64,000 nt of DNA, taken from assembly GCA_038373885.1 (NCBI GenBank), contig JAWZYV010019552.1:434001-498000 (forward strand), read 5' to 3'. This DNA is from Cheiracanthium punctorium. Lineage: Eukaryota > Arthropoda > Arachnida > Araneae > Cheiracanthiidae. The notes under the pieces were generated by a model, which made no database searches, was not told the DNA's origin, and saw only the letters and a list, made by a program, of their open reading frames with translations. Positions 28,049 through 39,879 of this stretch are shown here, piece by piece; the stretch's first letter is position 1; every line of letters begins with the position of its first letter. The translations under genes and the position numbers were made by a program.

Positions 28049-30014
28049 CAAATTGACGCAATTTTCAGCCCTCTACCTAATATGCCTATGGTATAGGTTA
28101 CGGATGGAGCTAAGAGATGACTCCGGATTTATTATGAGTTTCCACAAGCGAGACTGAGGTCTTGGATCTCAGTCCTATCTAGATAACTCCGTATAGCTCT
28201 CGCTCACCAACTTTTTTTCAACCAATACCTTTAAGTAGTTCCATATTTTTGATCTACTCCTCATCTTTGGACCCTACACTTACTGCCCTGGTTCTTAGGT
28301 CTCTATTTTACTGAGCAAATTCTGGTATGATATTTTTTTGATCTTATAATACAATTCTTTTTTGCGTTTTTCTATACGGGGTCGACATTTTAAAATTTAC
28401 AGCTTAACCATTGATTACCCTTTTCTTGGCTCTTTTCGGCGAAGTTCGGAATATTACCAAGAAGAGTAAATTTCATGAGTGAAACAATAAATTTCGAGTC
28501 ATTTCACCTCAAACAAATGAGTAGCATACTGAGATTGACTGCGTAATATTATAGCACGAACGTATAATGACCTATAGCCATGACAGTATTGGTGTGTAAT
28601 GTGTTATGCTACCGCGCTTATTATATTTTTACTGTGAAAAGGAACCGGCGCATTCGTGGAGGTCTTATGTTATTTAAATGATTTTGGATAATTTCCGGTA
28701 TATATTTTTCAGGGTTGTTTTCTTTGAATTTCATTAAATGCTGCCAGGCCGTACTTTCGGAAACATTATCTGTGAGCTTTTTTTTATTTTGAGATTAATG
28801 GCGCGGTACTATTTTTATAAGTTTTCCGTTTAATGATTCTTTTCAGTTAACCACCCAGTCTCGGTTTGTCTTTTATTCACGAGTTTTATCGGATTATGAA
28901 TGCACTACTTACGCTCGTTTTATTCATTCTTATAAACAAAAACAAACTACTTATATTTTAACATATTAGAAAATAATTAAATAAATAAATTTTAAAAATT
29001 TTTCTAGTCATTTTTCCTTATCAACATGACGCTTTGGGAGTACTTGCACATGGCTTTTATTTTTGATTTGTTTTGTAAATCTCCTTATAATGAAATAACT
29101 CCATTTCAATTTCAAGAAAAAATACGCTTAAGCGAAGGTAAACTGGCACACCCCCCTTAGTCTTCTCAAGTATTTACTGGTATGCTTATTTTTTTTTTCC
29201 ATATAAGATGTAAATTTTCGGAAAACGATTTTAACTGGAACGGATCATGATATAAATTTTACTTTTTCCTTTAAATTTTTCAAAATGATTTTTGAAAAAA
29301 AAAAATCGTCTGCCAAAATAACATTTTCTTTTGGTCTGTGCACTGTACCTGGGATAAATCCGCATTTTCGAGATAGTTTCTTATGAATTCTAGTTTCAAA
29401 TACTTTGGTTTTTTATTATGCATTTTTTCTGGTCTTTTGGTTAGGCTAAAACTAACATTACAGTTTTAACAATCAGATGATGTTTCGGTATATTTTGCTA
29501 TTTTGCCTATTATTGACGGTGTTCTTCGGGCGGTTCCTCTACACAGTGGATAATATAGTGTCCTAAATAATTTAGGCCTTGGTCCTCGACTGTATGGGAA
29601 AAGACAGTGGCTTGATGGAAAAGGGAGTTGGTTCCTCGTATGATTTTCATTTATTTGATCCTAGTATGTTATTGCAACTGTCACTCATACACGATAAATG
29701 ATTTGTGCAGCTGCACACAGGAGCACTCTTTTTGTCTTTTTATTTTCTATAAGGCCATTTCGAGGCAATTTTGATTGATTTCAAATGGTTTTAGAAGAAT
29801 GCAGTCATTTCCTAGAGAATTATAATAATTTTTGTCTGCCTGGTCTGTCAGCCTTATGGCTATGTGCAGCATGGATGGGTAGCGAGCGAGCGGATCCATT
29901 TCCATAATCTGATAGGGATGAGATCCACCCCCCACCTCTCGTTTTGCGAATGTCCTAATGATAGGTATCTCACTCATGCAGATTTCTGTAAGCTTTTCTA
30001 GTCTTCTTTTTTTT

Positions 30015-31060
30015 TACTTTCCGAACATGTACCATGTAAGGAAAGTATTGTAATCATGAAAAAATTCGAATTCGAGATTTTGGTGTATTGACACGTTTTG
30101 AGGTCTTCTGAATTCATGGATGCTATTTTTACGAGATGTATGTATGTATGTGTGTATGTGTATGTGTGTGTGTATGTGTGTGTGTGTGTATGTGTGTTTG
30201 TGTGTATGTGAGTGAACACGATAGCTCCTGAACGGGGCATTCGATGGAGCTCCAATTGGGTATATTATGTTATAAACCACCGTCGCAAGACCGGTATTGA
30301 TTTGGGTGTGTATAGGACTTACAGTTTTTCTACAGGGCTACGACAAAGATTTCTTTTACATGATGGCCTATGGGGAGACATTCTTGAAAGTGCGCTAGCG
30401 TTTAAACGGTACATTCGATTGAGCTCAAATTGGGTATACATGTTATAAACCACCTTCGCAAGACCGGTATTGATTTGGATGTGTATAGGACTTACAGTTT
30501 TTCTACAGGGCTACGACAAAGATTTCTTTTACATTATGGCCTATGGGGAGAAATTCTTGAAAGTGCGCTAGCGTTTAAACGGTACATTCGATTGAGCTCA
30601 AATTGGGTATACATGTTATAAACCACCTTCGCAAGACCGGTATTGATTTGGATGTGTATAGGACTTACAGCTTTTCTACAGGGATAAAATAAAGATTTCT
30701 TTTACATTATGGCCTATGGGGAGAAATTCTTGAAAGTGCGCTAGCGTTTAAACGGTACATTCGATTGAGCTCCAATTGGGTATAAATGTTATAAACCACC
30801 ATTGTAAGACCGGTATTGATTTTGATGTTTATAGGACTTATCGTTTTTCTACAGGGCTACGACAAAGATTTCTTTTACATTATGGCCTATGGGGAGACAT
30901 TCTTGAAAGTGCGCTAGCGTTTAAACGGTACATTCGATCGAGCTTCAATTTGGTATATATGTTTGAATTATTCATCGATTAAAATTTATTTAAATGTTTG
31001 GTAATGAATCTTGGTACTTAATCGTAAGTGTTCGAAAGTCGAGTGGAGTCACTCCAGATT
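30015..31060. mobile_element. Minisatellite-cored non-autonomous element, copy 1
   Basis: The element opens with an inverted repeat (TACTTTCC at 30,015-30,022 and GGAAAGTA at 30,040-30,047). A conserved 100-base block follows, then a GT/TGTA microsatellite (about 30,139-30,212), then four tandem units of 173-174 bp starting with CATTCGAT at 30,238, 30,412, 30,585 and 30,758 plus a partial unit at 30,931. A conserved tail ends near a small hairpin (GGAGT-C-ACTCC, 31,045-31,055). The same order occurs at 36,253-36,898, which shows it moved as a unit. Terminal hairpins plus a micro- and minisatellite core recall Helentron-type (Helitron2) non-autonomous elements. That assignment is inference; the mobility is better supported than the class. 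Confidence 0.65.
30238..30962. repeat. 173-bp minisatellite, four units plus a partial
   Basis: Unit starts are at 30,238, 30,412, 30,585, 30,758 and 30,931, giving periods of 174, 173, 173 and 173. Units share GGTATTGATTTGG, CTACAGGGCTACGACAAAG and GTGCGCTAGCGTTTAAACGG, with few differences. Short open frames of 63-78 codons run through the units because the period is nearly a multiple of three. They are repeat artefacts. Confidence 0.95.
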
Positions 31061-31737
31061 TTTTTTGTATTGTCATATGGCTCCTTGGGGCTATTTCCCC
31101 CGTAAGATTTTGTGCTTTTATGAAAGCTTCTTCTCATATTTTACTTGTTAGACATTTTTTATTTTTTCTATAACGTGGAGGTTTTACTTTATTTTTCCTG
31201 TTTTCTCTCTTTTTACTTCAGTTTCGGAATATTCCGTGAGCAATCGTTTCTTTAGTAAAACACTAATTCCAAACTATAAGAACTTAAATTTATTTTAACA
31301 TTAAAAAGGATGGTAGGGACGGTTTAACAGGCTTTAGAGTAATACTGCTTTCGTATTTTTATGTATTTTTCATTTTCTAGCTATTCTATTTTTATGTGAA
31401 GTAAATTTCGTGCGAGCGTTCTCTGTTAGACCAACAGAATTCTTAGGTATTCAGTTTATTTTCGGAATGTTCTGCTGAATGCCAATATTAGTCGAATTTT
31501 TACATTTGTTTCATTTTTTTGGACAATACTGCTTATTTTTTATGTACTTTGAAATGTAGTCGATATCTAGAAGTGGCATATTTTATTTGATATTCGTTTG
31601 TCGAGTTTTGACTCTGGCAATTTATAAAATGTTTTGTCAGAATAGCCCTTTCCTGTAAATATTTCACATTTTTGACATTCGATGCCTTTTGTAAACTGCT
31701 GGACGCACGATCGCTTAGAATGTGCTACTGAAAATCA
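31061..31737. other. AT-rich matrix, no gene seen
   Basis: It contains a module (about 31.37-31.62 kb, with GTGCGAGCGTT and a TATGTAGTCGAT-like phrase) that is a diverged copy of 44.04-44.33 kb. Nothing coding is evident. Confidence 0.5.
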
Positions 31738-32114
31738 AAAACGTTCATCACTGGCTGTGCCGGCACAGCCGGCTGTGGTCAAAAAAGGGTCTCTCGATCT
31801 GTGGCACGCGATGAACGTTTCGATCGTCCGCCCTCTTGCTGGTAGTTAAGTCGAGCGTTGGCAACGGCTGCCCTTTTTTCAGCATTGGTCAATTATCCAG
31901 CTGTTCTCGCATTATTCCATGTTTTCAGCAGATGTCAGTGCTCTTAAAAATAATCTTTTTACGGAAAATGACGTGCTAAAAAGTAAAGGATTACCGTGGA
32001 GCTCTGTCACCCGCAACTATTTTTATAGAAATCTAAATCTATTCTTCGTGACTGGGAACAGTCAAAACGTCAGAGTTTGGTGTTCCCAGAGCGGGAACAC
32101 TGCGCGTTAAAGGG
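31738..32114. mobile_element. piggyBac-like MITE, copy 2 (left half missing)
   Basis: This copy keeps the centre and right arm of the family. The centre holds a perfect 18-bp palindrome, GGCTGTGCCGGCACAGCC (31,753-31,770). Then come GATGAACGTTTCGATCGTC, CAGCATTGG, the segment complementary to TTTCTATAAAAATAG, a short inverted repeat (GTGTTCCC...GGGAACAC near the end), and the terminus GCGCGTTAAAGGG followed by TTAA at 32,115-32,118. TTAA target sites and CCCTTT-type ends are typical of piggyBac-superfamily elements. No transposase is present. Confidence 0.7.
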
Positions 32115-32491
32115 TTAATGACTGATTTTTGGCCTTAGCATTTTATGAAACTCTCCTTTACGATGGCTCTTTTTGGTAAATCTTTCGTACTTTACTGACG
32201 AGTTCTATGGGTCATTGCACGGACGATGAGTTAGCTAGCGCTTTACAAAGTTAAATTTATTTTGGCAACGGTCCATAACTGTAAGGACATTGCAGTTGTC
32301 TGTAAAAAGCGGTCCCACTATGTGTTCTTTATTATCCTTTTTTTTAAATTGAATCACTACTACATTTAAATGTTAATAGAAGAAATTAAAAAAAAATCGC
32401 TTGTCACCTCTCCACTTTTCTATCGTCCTTCGGGACTATTTTGAACTCAATAATTTGGGCTTTAAAAACGTTCAGAAATCTAAAAAAATTT

Positions 32492-32522
<31 letters not shown>

Positions 32523-34564
32523 CTTGTCTGTCCTGAATTGGGTCAAGTCAATTGGGTAGGGTCAAGAGTTTTCTATTTGTCTATTCTCATGTTGTGATTG
32601 TTTCTTATTTTATCTGGCAACCACAAAGTGATGCTAGATCCTCGAAACAGGACGGCGACTGCCGAAAGGGGGCGGCTTCCATTTTAATGAACACCAGTGG
32701 GAAGAAATTTGACTTTGCTAGGAATCTCCTCATTTTGAACTTACTCCGGATGAGAGATCTAACACCTGAAATGGGACCCTGAACGATGTCCTGAGAACGC
32801 TGGAGCCACGAACAGATTGGACGTGCACCCGCTCCCACGAGCGTACACTGTCCCACAGCAGACTGTCGAGAGAGGAGTTCACCCTCCCAATCATTGGTCA
32901 AGCCGGTACTGTTTCACTTTCGGTGTTGTAATGGGAACCGAGTTTAATCGACAGATTTGCTGTCGGACGTGCATGTCATTCCCTTACAAACTTAAATCTA
33001 TTGAGTAAAATAATAATCAAACGGAGTCTATTTTTACTCAATTTTTCACTTCAAACAGCCATTCTCCCGATCGAGTCAAATTTGCTCCATTTGTCGACAA
33101 AAATCAATGGAGCGAAAAATTCTCAATTTTTGAGCATTCTACAACAGCTCCATTTAGGCTAAATAATAATCAAAAATGAGGAGTGTCTGTCCGTTTTTGA
33201 TTCATATAACTGTACTCAATTATGATTATTATTGAAGCTATAGAATGAGCGTTTTTGCAAAATCAGCCCTTTTTTAATTAACATATCTGTACTCAATTAA
33301 GATTATTATTTTAAGCTAGAAAAAGGGTGTTTTATTAAAATTGGCTGTTTTTGATTAATATATTGAATGAATTCGTTTTCTTCATTTTTTATTATCAGAG
33401 CTGTCATCTAGGATTATAAGCCCGAGAAAATAAGTTTTAAATCAAGGCAAATACATTACATATATCTTAATACACTATAAAAAAGAATTTTTTTAATAAA
33501 TAGAATATAATTTCACTATAGTCTCTCGTTATAAAACGAATTCACAGTACAGTCAGAATACAGAAATGCAATCATGGTTCAACCAGCTGTGAGATTTAAT
33601 GAAAGCAGCAACCCAATTTATTGACATGAAAAAGGTAAAATACTACTGACTCACTTTGGGTGGAGATATCCTAACTTCATTTGTTTTACAACAGCTTTTT
33701 ATAATCCAATCGTAAGAAACTATGTCATTAAAGCGACATCTTTACCTAAAGCATCTCCTCCCTATCTAGGCTGAATTTATTTCACAACTCTGAATATGAA
33801 AAAGATTGCATTTGGTATTCGGATATAACATAAAGTTATCAACAGCGAATACATGCGAGACTATGAACCGTTAGCCGTTGAACAGCGTGGGTCACGTGAC
33901 AGTAATAGGATATGGGTCGTGGGGAAGAAGAGACAGACAGAATACTCAAGTAGACAAGATTTTTGCGGAAAATGAGTTAAATAGAATATAGCGGATGGGG
34001 AGTGCTGGGGCGAATGGAGGCATTCACAAATTATTGTCTTGAATGAGTATTTTTTAGCGTAAAAGGATTTTAATCGGCCTATAAGAAATTGAATCAATAA
34101 AACTTTCAAAACTTTCAATAAAAATTCAAAACTTTCTAAAAGCGAGGGTTTTTCCCCTACTTTTATCAACAAACAGATGGATTTGGAGCCCATTCTTTAT
34201 TTTTTGCTATCGGTCGATTGAAATATTTTACCAGTTTAACTATTAAGCTATTGAAACAGGTACTGAAAATTGCTGTTTTGTTTCTAGAGTCATAATTTAA
34301 TCTGTCAAATAAGGCTGCATCTCTTAATTTATCACTTCTATGTTAACATTCTCTGTCGAATTTTTTAAATTGTCATTTCGATACAATACGATGTTTCTAG
34401 AATTAATTGACAGAAGTCCATCTGAGAGAGATTTATCGCTTTCCCAAGCAGTGGTCAAGCCGTTGCTGCTTCACTTGCCGTGTTCTTACGTGAACGGAGC
34501 TTAGAGATTAGCTTACTGAGGGACTTCCAACTGACATTCCGAACTTTTTTTGACTTCGGTCATC
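32115..34564. other. AT-rich matrix with poly-T and a short tandem repeat
   Basis: It includes a 28-base poly-T (32,495-32,522) and a roughly 77-bp tandem repeat (listed separately). A phrase TGGTCAAGCCG with flanks near 32,896 recurs diverged near 34,452, so 32.89-32.96 and 34.44-34.52 kb belong to one dispersed family. Small open frames at 32.6-33.0 and 33.9-34.2 kb have no recognisable product. Confidence 0.5.
33125..33370. repeat. Imperfect tandem repeat, unit about 77 bp
   Basis: TGTACTCAATTA is at 33,211 and again at 33,288, each followed by a GATTATTATT phrase and an AAGCTA word. Partial units precede and follow. AT-rich; no function seen. Confidence 0.65.
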
Positions 34565-34805
34565 GCCTTACCATGGCACAGTGGTTATGCCACTGAAAAT
34601 GGTAGATGACCGAAGTGTGAAGCTACCGGGCTCGGGTCCCATCGCGCGGCTGTCGATCTAACGGTCTGGAGTTTTGGTAGGTTTTCTCCAGATGTAACGT
34701 GAATAAGCGTTAGAACCCCATAGAAAGTCCTCCTTCCAAGGCACCCCCCTTGTCAGATCGCCCTAGTGTAGCGTTGCCATAATCACACACAATCACAATT
34801 GACTT
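34565..34805 (+). mobile_element. tRNA-derived SINE
   Basis: An A-box-like TGGCACAGTGG (34,574-34,584) is followed about 45 bases later by a B-box-like GGCTCGGGTCC (34,629-34,639). These are the two internal RNA polymerase III promoter elements expected in a tRNA-derived head. The head does not fold as an intact tRNA by eye. The body ends in a CACACAATCACAATT-type tail near 34,800. The flanks are too degraded to define target-site duplications. An old, probably silent insertion. Confidence 0.65.
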
Positions 34806-36252
34806 TGGTCACGTGGGCTAGAAGCACGCCTCGAATTCTCAGAAAAATCGAAGTACTTTTATTGTTTATCTGCCCAGCATTAGTTAAACATGGTTGCGAG
34901 TCATGTTTTGCAGTTGGTATGCGAGACGAGACAACCTCATTTCTCGACTCGCAATTATCCTAATGTTTGGCAGCTATTTAGGCGAATTTCCATCCATATA
35001 GTTTTTCTAGTATCTTGTTGTCATATTCCTCTTTGGGATTATTTCCAACATGGTTTTAGTCATATGAGGCTCTGGTTTTTGTCTATGTATAAAAACTTCA
35101 TAGTCTTTATACATAGTTCACTTGTATAAAGTTGTTTTACACTTAATAATTGAAATTTCTGCGTTTTTTTATTGCAGAAGTTTCAAATTAACTATCCGCA
35201 GAGTCTCTCTCCTTTTTTTTTTTTGGTCGTTTGGAATGCAGTTTCGAAATATTCAAAGAAAGTTAATTTCACGAGCGAAACATTAATTTCAAGTTATAAA
35301 ACTTAACCAATGGATAACAGTGAGTAATTGACTAATACGACCTTAGTATCCGTATGTATTTTATTATTCTAATGATTGTTTTATTATCCATAGTTTTGTG
35401 GAAAAATTTTGAAGAACAGTTCATCTGGTAGACGTGGAGGATTGTTTGCTATTGAATCGATTTCCGGACAACTCCACAGAAAAACTTCTTGTATCTGTTG
35501 TCTTGTCGCATTTTCTCCATTTTCTGCACAATGCAGTATTTCCAATGCACGTTCATAGGTCGCTGATGTTTCTTTCTTTCTTTCTTTTAAATTTAAAGAT
35601 TACCTGCCGGTTTTTGGGGGAACAGTTTATGAAGTTTTTAGTTAGAATGATTCTTTTTGTTGAATTTTCCTCATTTTTGGATTTATTGACGGGGAATGCG
35701 CAATGACTTTTCGTGTTCTATAAATTTTCATTCTGAGCTTTTTTTTCTCGAGTGCTGTGACTCTTAGCTACAATTTTGCACATGTTTGGTTTTTTTTTGT
35801 TTTTTTTTTATGAAGGCTTTACACCAGTTTCAAGGAAGTACACCTTACCGTAAGATGGTTTGGAGGCGTTTATTAGCTTTATAACTTGTATGTCCTTTTC
35901 ATTCTTATCTGTAGTGCCTTTATGCTTATTTTATTTCTCCTTGAAAGTAAATCTTTGAGAAAAGATTTATTGATGTATTCTTTGAGGTATTAACTACTGA
36001 ATGGGCGATGGCTTAGAAGTGCCCAGTACTTGAAGAAGGACCTTTGTGATTCTTTATTGTTATTTTATTTTTATTATCTTCAAATGACTATTTTGATGAC
36101 AGCGTAAAAGGTAAAGGGGCTCAATCGAAGCTTATTTTTTTGCAGAACAATTTTAGGCAATCTTTTGGCGTGTCGCTTTTGCTCAGTTTACTAGATAATG
36201 CTGCGGTTTCAAATGTACTTTTGTAAGCCTACGATGTTTCCGGATATCGTTT
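34806..36252. other. AT-rich duplicated module
   Basis: About 34.84-35.60 kb is a diverged copy of 37.27-37.97 kb, and its right part also resembles 47.15-47.37 kb. Shared words include GCACAATGCAG and TTTTCAATATAC or close variants. A short hairpin with GCGAGACGAGA and TCTCGACTCGC arms (about 34,895-34,960) is present in both copies. The frame at 35,434-35,706 (90 codons) is T-rich and unrecognised. No gene is supported. Confidence 0.5.
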
Positions 36253-36898
36253 ATACTTTCTGAACATGTACCCTGCAAGGAAAGTATTGTAATCGTGAAA
36301 AAATTCGATTTCGAGATTTTGGTGTATGGACACGTTTTGAGGTCTTCTGAATTCATTTATGCTATTTTTACGAGATGTATGTATGTATGTGTGTATGTAT
36401 GTGAGTGAACACGATAGCTCCTAAACGGGGCATTCGATGGAGCTCCAATTGGGTATGTATAAAACACCGTCTCAAGAACGGTATTGATTTGGGTATATAT
36501 AGGACTTATAGTTTTTCTACAGGACTACGACAAAGATTTCTTTTACTTTACGGCCTGTGGGGGGAAAGTCTTGAAGGTGCGCTAGCGTTTGAACGGTACA
36601 TTCGATTGAGTTCAAATTGGGTCTATATGTTATAAATCACCATCGTAAGAGCGGTATTGATTTGGATGTCTAAAGGACTGATAGTTTTTCTACAGGGCTA
36701 CGACCCAGATTTCTTTTACATGATGGCCTATGGGGAGACATTCTTGAAAGTGCGCTTGCGTTTAAACGGCGCATTCGATTGAGCTTCCGTTTGGTATACA
36801 TGTTTGAATGATTCATCGATTCAAATTTATTGAAATGCTTGGTCATGATCTTAATCGTAAGTGTTCGGAAAGTCGAGTGGAGTCACTCCAGATTTTTT
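36253..36898. mobile_element. Minisatellite-cored non-autonomous element, copy 2
   Basis: The layout matches the copy at 30,015-31,060: a TACTTTC/GGAAAGTA inverted repeat at the left, a conserved block with TTCGAGATTTTGGTGTATGG, a short TGTA microsatellite, then tandem units starting at 36,431, 36,599 and 36,772 (periods 168 and 173), and the same tail ending with GGAGTCACTCC. It has about two units where copy 1 has four, so the array length varies between copies. Class assignment (Helentron-like) is tentative. Confidence 0.65.
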
Positions 36899-38511
36899 AC
36901 TTCACATTGAGGACTAATTTCTTTGCTTTAATGTTTTACGGAACTTTTCTTTCGCAATTGCTCTCTTTCTGGGGCGTTTTTCGTGCTTTAATTCTGCATT
37001 TTCATTATTCCACGGACGACGTGTTAGGAGGTACTTTTCAAAATTAAATTTATTTTGGCCTTAGCCGATAAGTGTACGGAGATTGCAGTGCTTGCAGAAA
37101 GCAAACCCACTTTAGTTCTTTATTACCTTTTTTTATTCAATGGAATCTTGGTTGTATTTAAATGTTAACAGAAGCAAGCTAAAATAAAGCCATTTTTCAT
37201 CGCTCTGCTTTTCTAATTTCCTTACGGACTATTTCGACTTCGGTAATTTAGTCTGGAAGGATGCCTCGAATTTTCAAAAAAATTAAGTATTTTTATTGTC
37301 TGTAAGCCCAACATTAGGTAAAGATGGCTGCGAGACGAGGCACACAATTGCAGTTGCTATGCGAGGCGAAACAGTCCCCTATCTCGACTCGCAGCTACCC
37401 TAATATTTGGTACCTATTTAGGAAATTTCCATAAATAGCTTTTGTAATCTTTTTCGTTGCAATGCTCCTGTTTGGGACTATTTACCTCATGGTTTCTGTC
37501 CTTTTACAGAAACTTCTGGTCCGGTATTTTTCACTTTATAATACAAATTTTCGCTTTTTTCTTACGTTCAAGGATTTGAAATTCATTCGCTGAGTCTACT
37601 GTTTTTTTTTTTTTTTTTTTTAAAGTTTTGGAACAATCCAGAAAAAGGAATTTCATGAGTGAACGATTAAATTTTAAGCAATTATACCTTATCTGAGGAT
37701 AACAGAGAAAGATTCGCTAAGGTCAAACTAATGTGACCTTCATGTCCTAATGTAATTTAATTTTCTTGTTATTGTAGTTTTAAGAGAAAAAAAGTTTGAA
37801 CGACAGTTCATTCTGTATTGATGTGAAGGTGTTTTTTCTACTTAATTGATTTTAGGACAATTTCGGAGTATATCACTTTTTAGTGTCCTTTGTCCTGTTG
37901 TATTCTCTCCATTTTCAGCACAATACAGCATTTTCAATATATTTTTATGTCGCTGGGGTTTCGAAAAAGCTTTTTTTTTGTGCAAATAGCTTACTTGTTT
38001 TTAACAATTTAACTCTTTTTAACAATTTATTGTTCAACCAAAGGTTAAGTTTTGGGTTAGAATTCTTCTTTTTGTGAAGTTTCTAATTTTTTTTGGTTTT
38101 TACTGACGGGTATATTTGGACCATGAACACAAACGACTTCGTTTGTGCTATCAATTTGCGCAAACATCTTTTCTAGTCTTTTTTTTTTTTTGTCCTATGA
38201 CTTTTCGGAACTACTTTGCACATGGTTTTGTCCTTTCACGAGAGCTTCTCGACAATTTCAAGAAAGTATGCCTAATCGAAGGTTGACCCTGAGGAGGATA
38301 GTGGCTTTATTGTGATACAAGCTTTGTATTCTTATGCATTTTATCTTTTCACTTGTATTTCCCTGTAAATATGAAATTCGAGTGACGTTTTATTTTTAAG
38401 TGATTGCATGGTAGATTTTTTTCTTTTTCTTTTCTTACTTTTAATAGTTGTTCTTATTAAATCTTCCATATTTTTTTTTTCTGGTATGTTTTTACCTAAT
38501 AAATAATAACC
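36899..38511. other. AT-rich duplicated module, no gene seen
   Basis: It carries the partner of the 34.84-35.60 kb module, including the GCGAGACGAGG/TCTCGACTCGC hairpin at about 37,329-37,395. Poly-T tracts are common. The retroelement reading frame begins abruptly at its right edge. Confidence 0.5.
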
Positions 38512-39879
38512 TTAATCCAAATCATCAGTTTTTACCGCGACTTCAGTTATGACTTTGCCAAACTCGCCCTCTAGAGCGACCCTTGCTAGAGGCAAACACC
38601 TGCACTCCCTGTCTAAAGGTTGTCTGACCCAGACCACTTCTCCTGTAAAGTCCTCCGACTTAACCCAACTTTTAGCACACACATCGATTCCGCTCCCGCT
38701 ATCACGTAAGCAGTCCCGTTCTATACCATTTACCTTAACCTTGCTCGTAACCGGCGTAAAACACTCGCTCAATACATTAAGGTTATTAACAACTTCACTT
38801 CGCCTTTTTGCCAACTGGGGACACACTGGCCTAATATGACCTTCTTCCGAACAATGAAAACATACTACCGGTTTTCTTTTGTCAAAACACTTATTCTCTG
38901 GTACAGTATTTTCATTTTTCCGAAACTCTCTGCCCATAAGTCTTTCTTCCCCGACTCTTGAGTCCCTCTTTTCCTTGCCCTTTCTTTCCCATGTTCTTTC
39001 GTCTTTCTTTCTATAGTTTCGCCGTACATTCTCAAAATGGTCAAGTTTCTCAGCCAAAACGGACGCTTTCTTAAACTCCTCCCACTGATCTAAATATAGC
39101 TCTCTGGCCTCTACTGGGGCTCTCTTTTTTAGTTGTTCTAACAACATTAATTCCTTTAATGCGTCAAAATCCGTTACCCCGGCCGATTCTAACGAGCTAT
39201 TCAAATACCCTTTTAATTCGTATACAAGATCTGACCACAAAGCCCCGACCTTTCTTCCGTGCTCTTCGAATTTCGTCTTAAGGGCTACCGAGCTAAGTCT
39301 GAATCTTTTTAGCAACAATTTTTTGATGTGAGAAAAGTCATCACTAACCTCCGCCGGCTCCTTCACAATAATTTCCGCGACATCCGCAGGTAATAGGGGA
39401 ATCAATTGGGATACCCACATGTTTTCGGGTACTTTTTCTTTACCCGCCTGACGCTCAAAAATCATAAAAAATAGGGCGATGTCCAACACCTTGGGATCGA
39501 ATTTGGGGACTAAATTTTTCAAACTGACGCGCCTCGTAGTTTCCTCGCTAATCACAGTGCTTATTGAGCTTACACTCGTGCTCTCAGCTGAATTACAAAT
39601 TTTCAGTTTTTCAAGTTCATATGCGCGCTCTGCGGCTTTATCCATTCTCTCCTGCTCTGCTAATTTATCTAGCCGCGCTTGCTCTGCCTGCTTAGCTATG
39701 CTTTCTTGCTCCTCTAAAATTCGCTCTAAAAAGGCTTTAGCCGTATCCTCGTCATAATCCGGAGATCCTTCTATAGCCCGAATAATGTTTTTCACAATAT
39801 CTGAGTCGGATACCTCCACTTCAAATTCTGCTGCTAAGAGTAGCAGAACGTGCTTTCTTTGTTTTTTCATAAACGCCAT
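38512..39879 (-). CDS. Gag-protease open frame of a Ty3/gypsy-like retroelement
   Basis: An intact 455-codon frame, counted from the ATG at 39,879. An in-frame ATG at 40,056 would add 59 residues, but that extension looks like leader and includes a low-complexity Leu/Phe stretch. Residues about 45-95 are charged and helical, probably a coiled coil. Residues about 125-285 form a helical capsid-like region with a SCAN-like stretch (LEQLKKRAP). A CCHC zinc knuckle follows (C340, C343, H348, C353), which in retroelements binds RNA during particle assembly. A retropepsin-like Asp-Ser-Gly is at residues 393-395, but the protease is cut short at the stop. No reverse transcriptase, RNase H or integrase follows. 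The frame is preserved although the element is incomplete, so it is either recent, dependent on a partner, or retained. Resemblance to arachnid Gmr1/gypsy-type Gag is from memory. The + strand frame inside it is a shadow. Confidence 0.8.
   Translation of the reverse strand: MAFMKKQRKHVLLLLAAEFEVEVSDSDIVKNIIRAIEGSPDYDEDTAKAFLERILEEQESIAKQAEQARLDKLAEQERMDKAAERAYELEKLKICNSAESTSVSSISTVISEETTRRVSLKNLVPKFDPKVLDIALFFMIFERQAGKEKVPENMWVSQLIPLLPADVAEIIVKEPAEVSDDFSHIKKLLLKRFRLSSVALKTKFEEHGRKVGALWSDLVYELKGYLNSSLESAGVTDFDALKELMLLEQLKKRAPVEARELYLDQWEEFKKASVLAEKLDHFENVRRNYRKKDERTWERKGKEKRDSRVGEERLMGREFRKNENTVPENKCFDKRKPVVCFHCSEEGHIRPVCPQLAKRRSEVVNNLNVLSECFTPVTSKVKVNGIERDCLRDSGSGIDVCAKSWVKSEDFTGEVVWVRQPLDRECRCLPLARVALEGEFGKVITEVAVKTDDLD

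Larger units (their letters stand above)
23386..30009. other. AT-rich matrix without recognisable genes
   Basis: The stretch is T-rich on the + strand with only short accidental open frames. Parts are diverged copies of modules elsewhere: 23.68-23.83 kb resembles 51.56-51.72 kb, and 24.2-24.5 kb resembles 52.07-52.38 kb. It holds a 27-base poly-A (28,022-28,048) and a cluster of TCTCG words at 26.59-26.77 kb. I see no splice-bounded gene, tRNA or intact transposon. Confidence 0.6.

Noticed and set aside
29998..30280. His/Thr-rich - strand frames
   Set aside because: Translation of the GT/TGTA microsatellite.
30238..30962. CRISPR-like array
   Set aside because: Units are contiguous 173-bp tandem repeats without distinct spacers, in an animal-type genome.
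30212..30982. Series of similar 63-78-codon + strand frames
   Set aside because: Produced by the 173-bp minisatellite units. The same peptide recurs with each unit and there is no other coding evidence.
32605..33008. Possible small protein genes near 32.6-33.0 kb
   Set aside because: Short overlapping frames on both strands in a segment that recurs as a dispersed repeat near 34.45 kb.
34565..34650. True tRNA gene
   Set aside because: A and B boxes are present but the sequence does not form a full cloverleaf and is followed by a SINE body.
38549..39757. Two + strand open frames (38,549-38,839 and 39,479-39,757)
   Set aside because: Shadows opposite the gag-protease frame.
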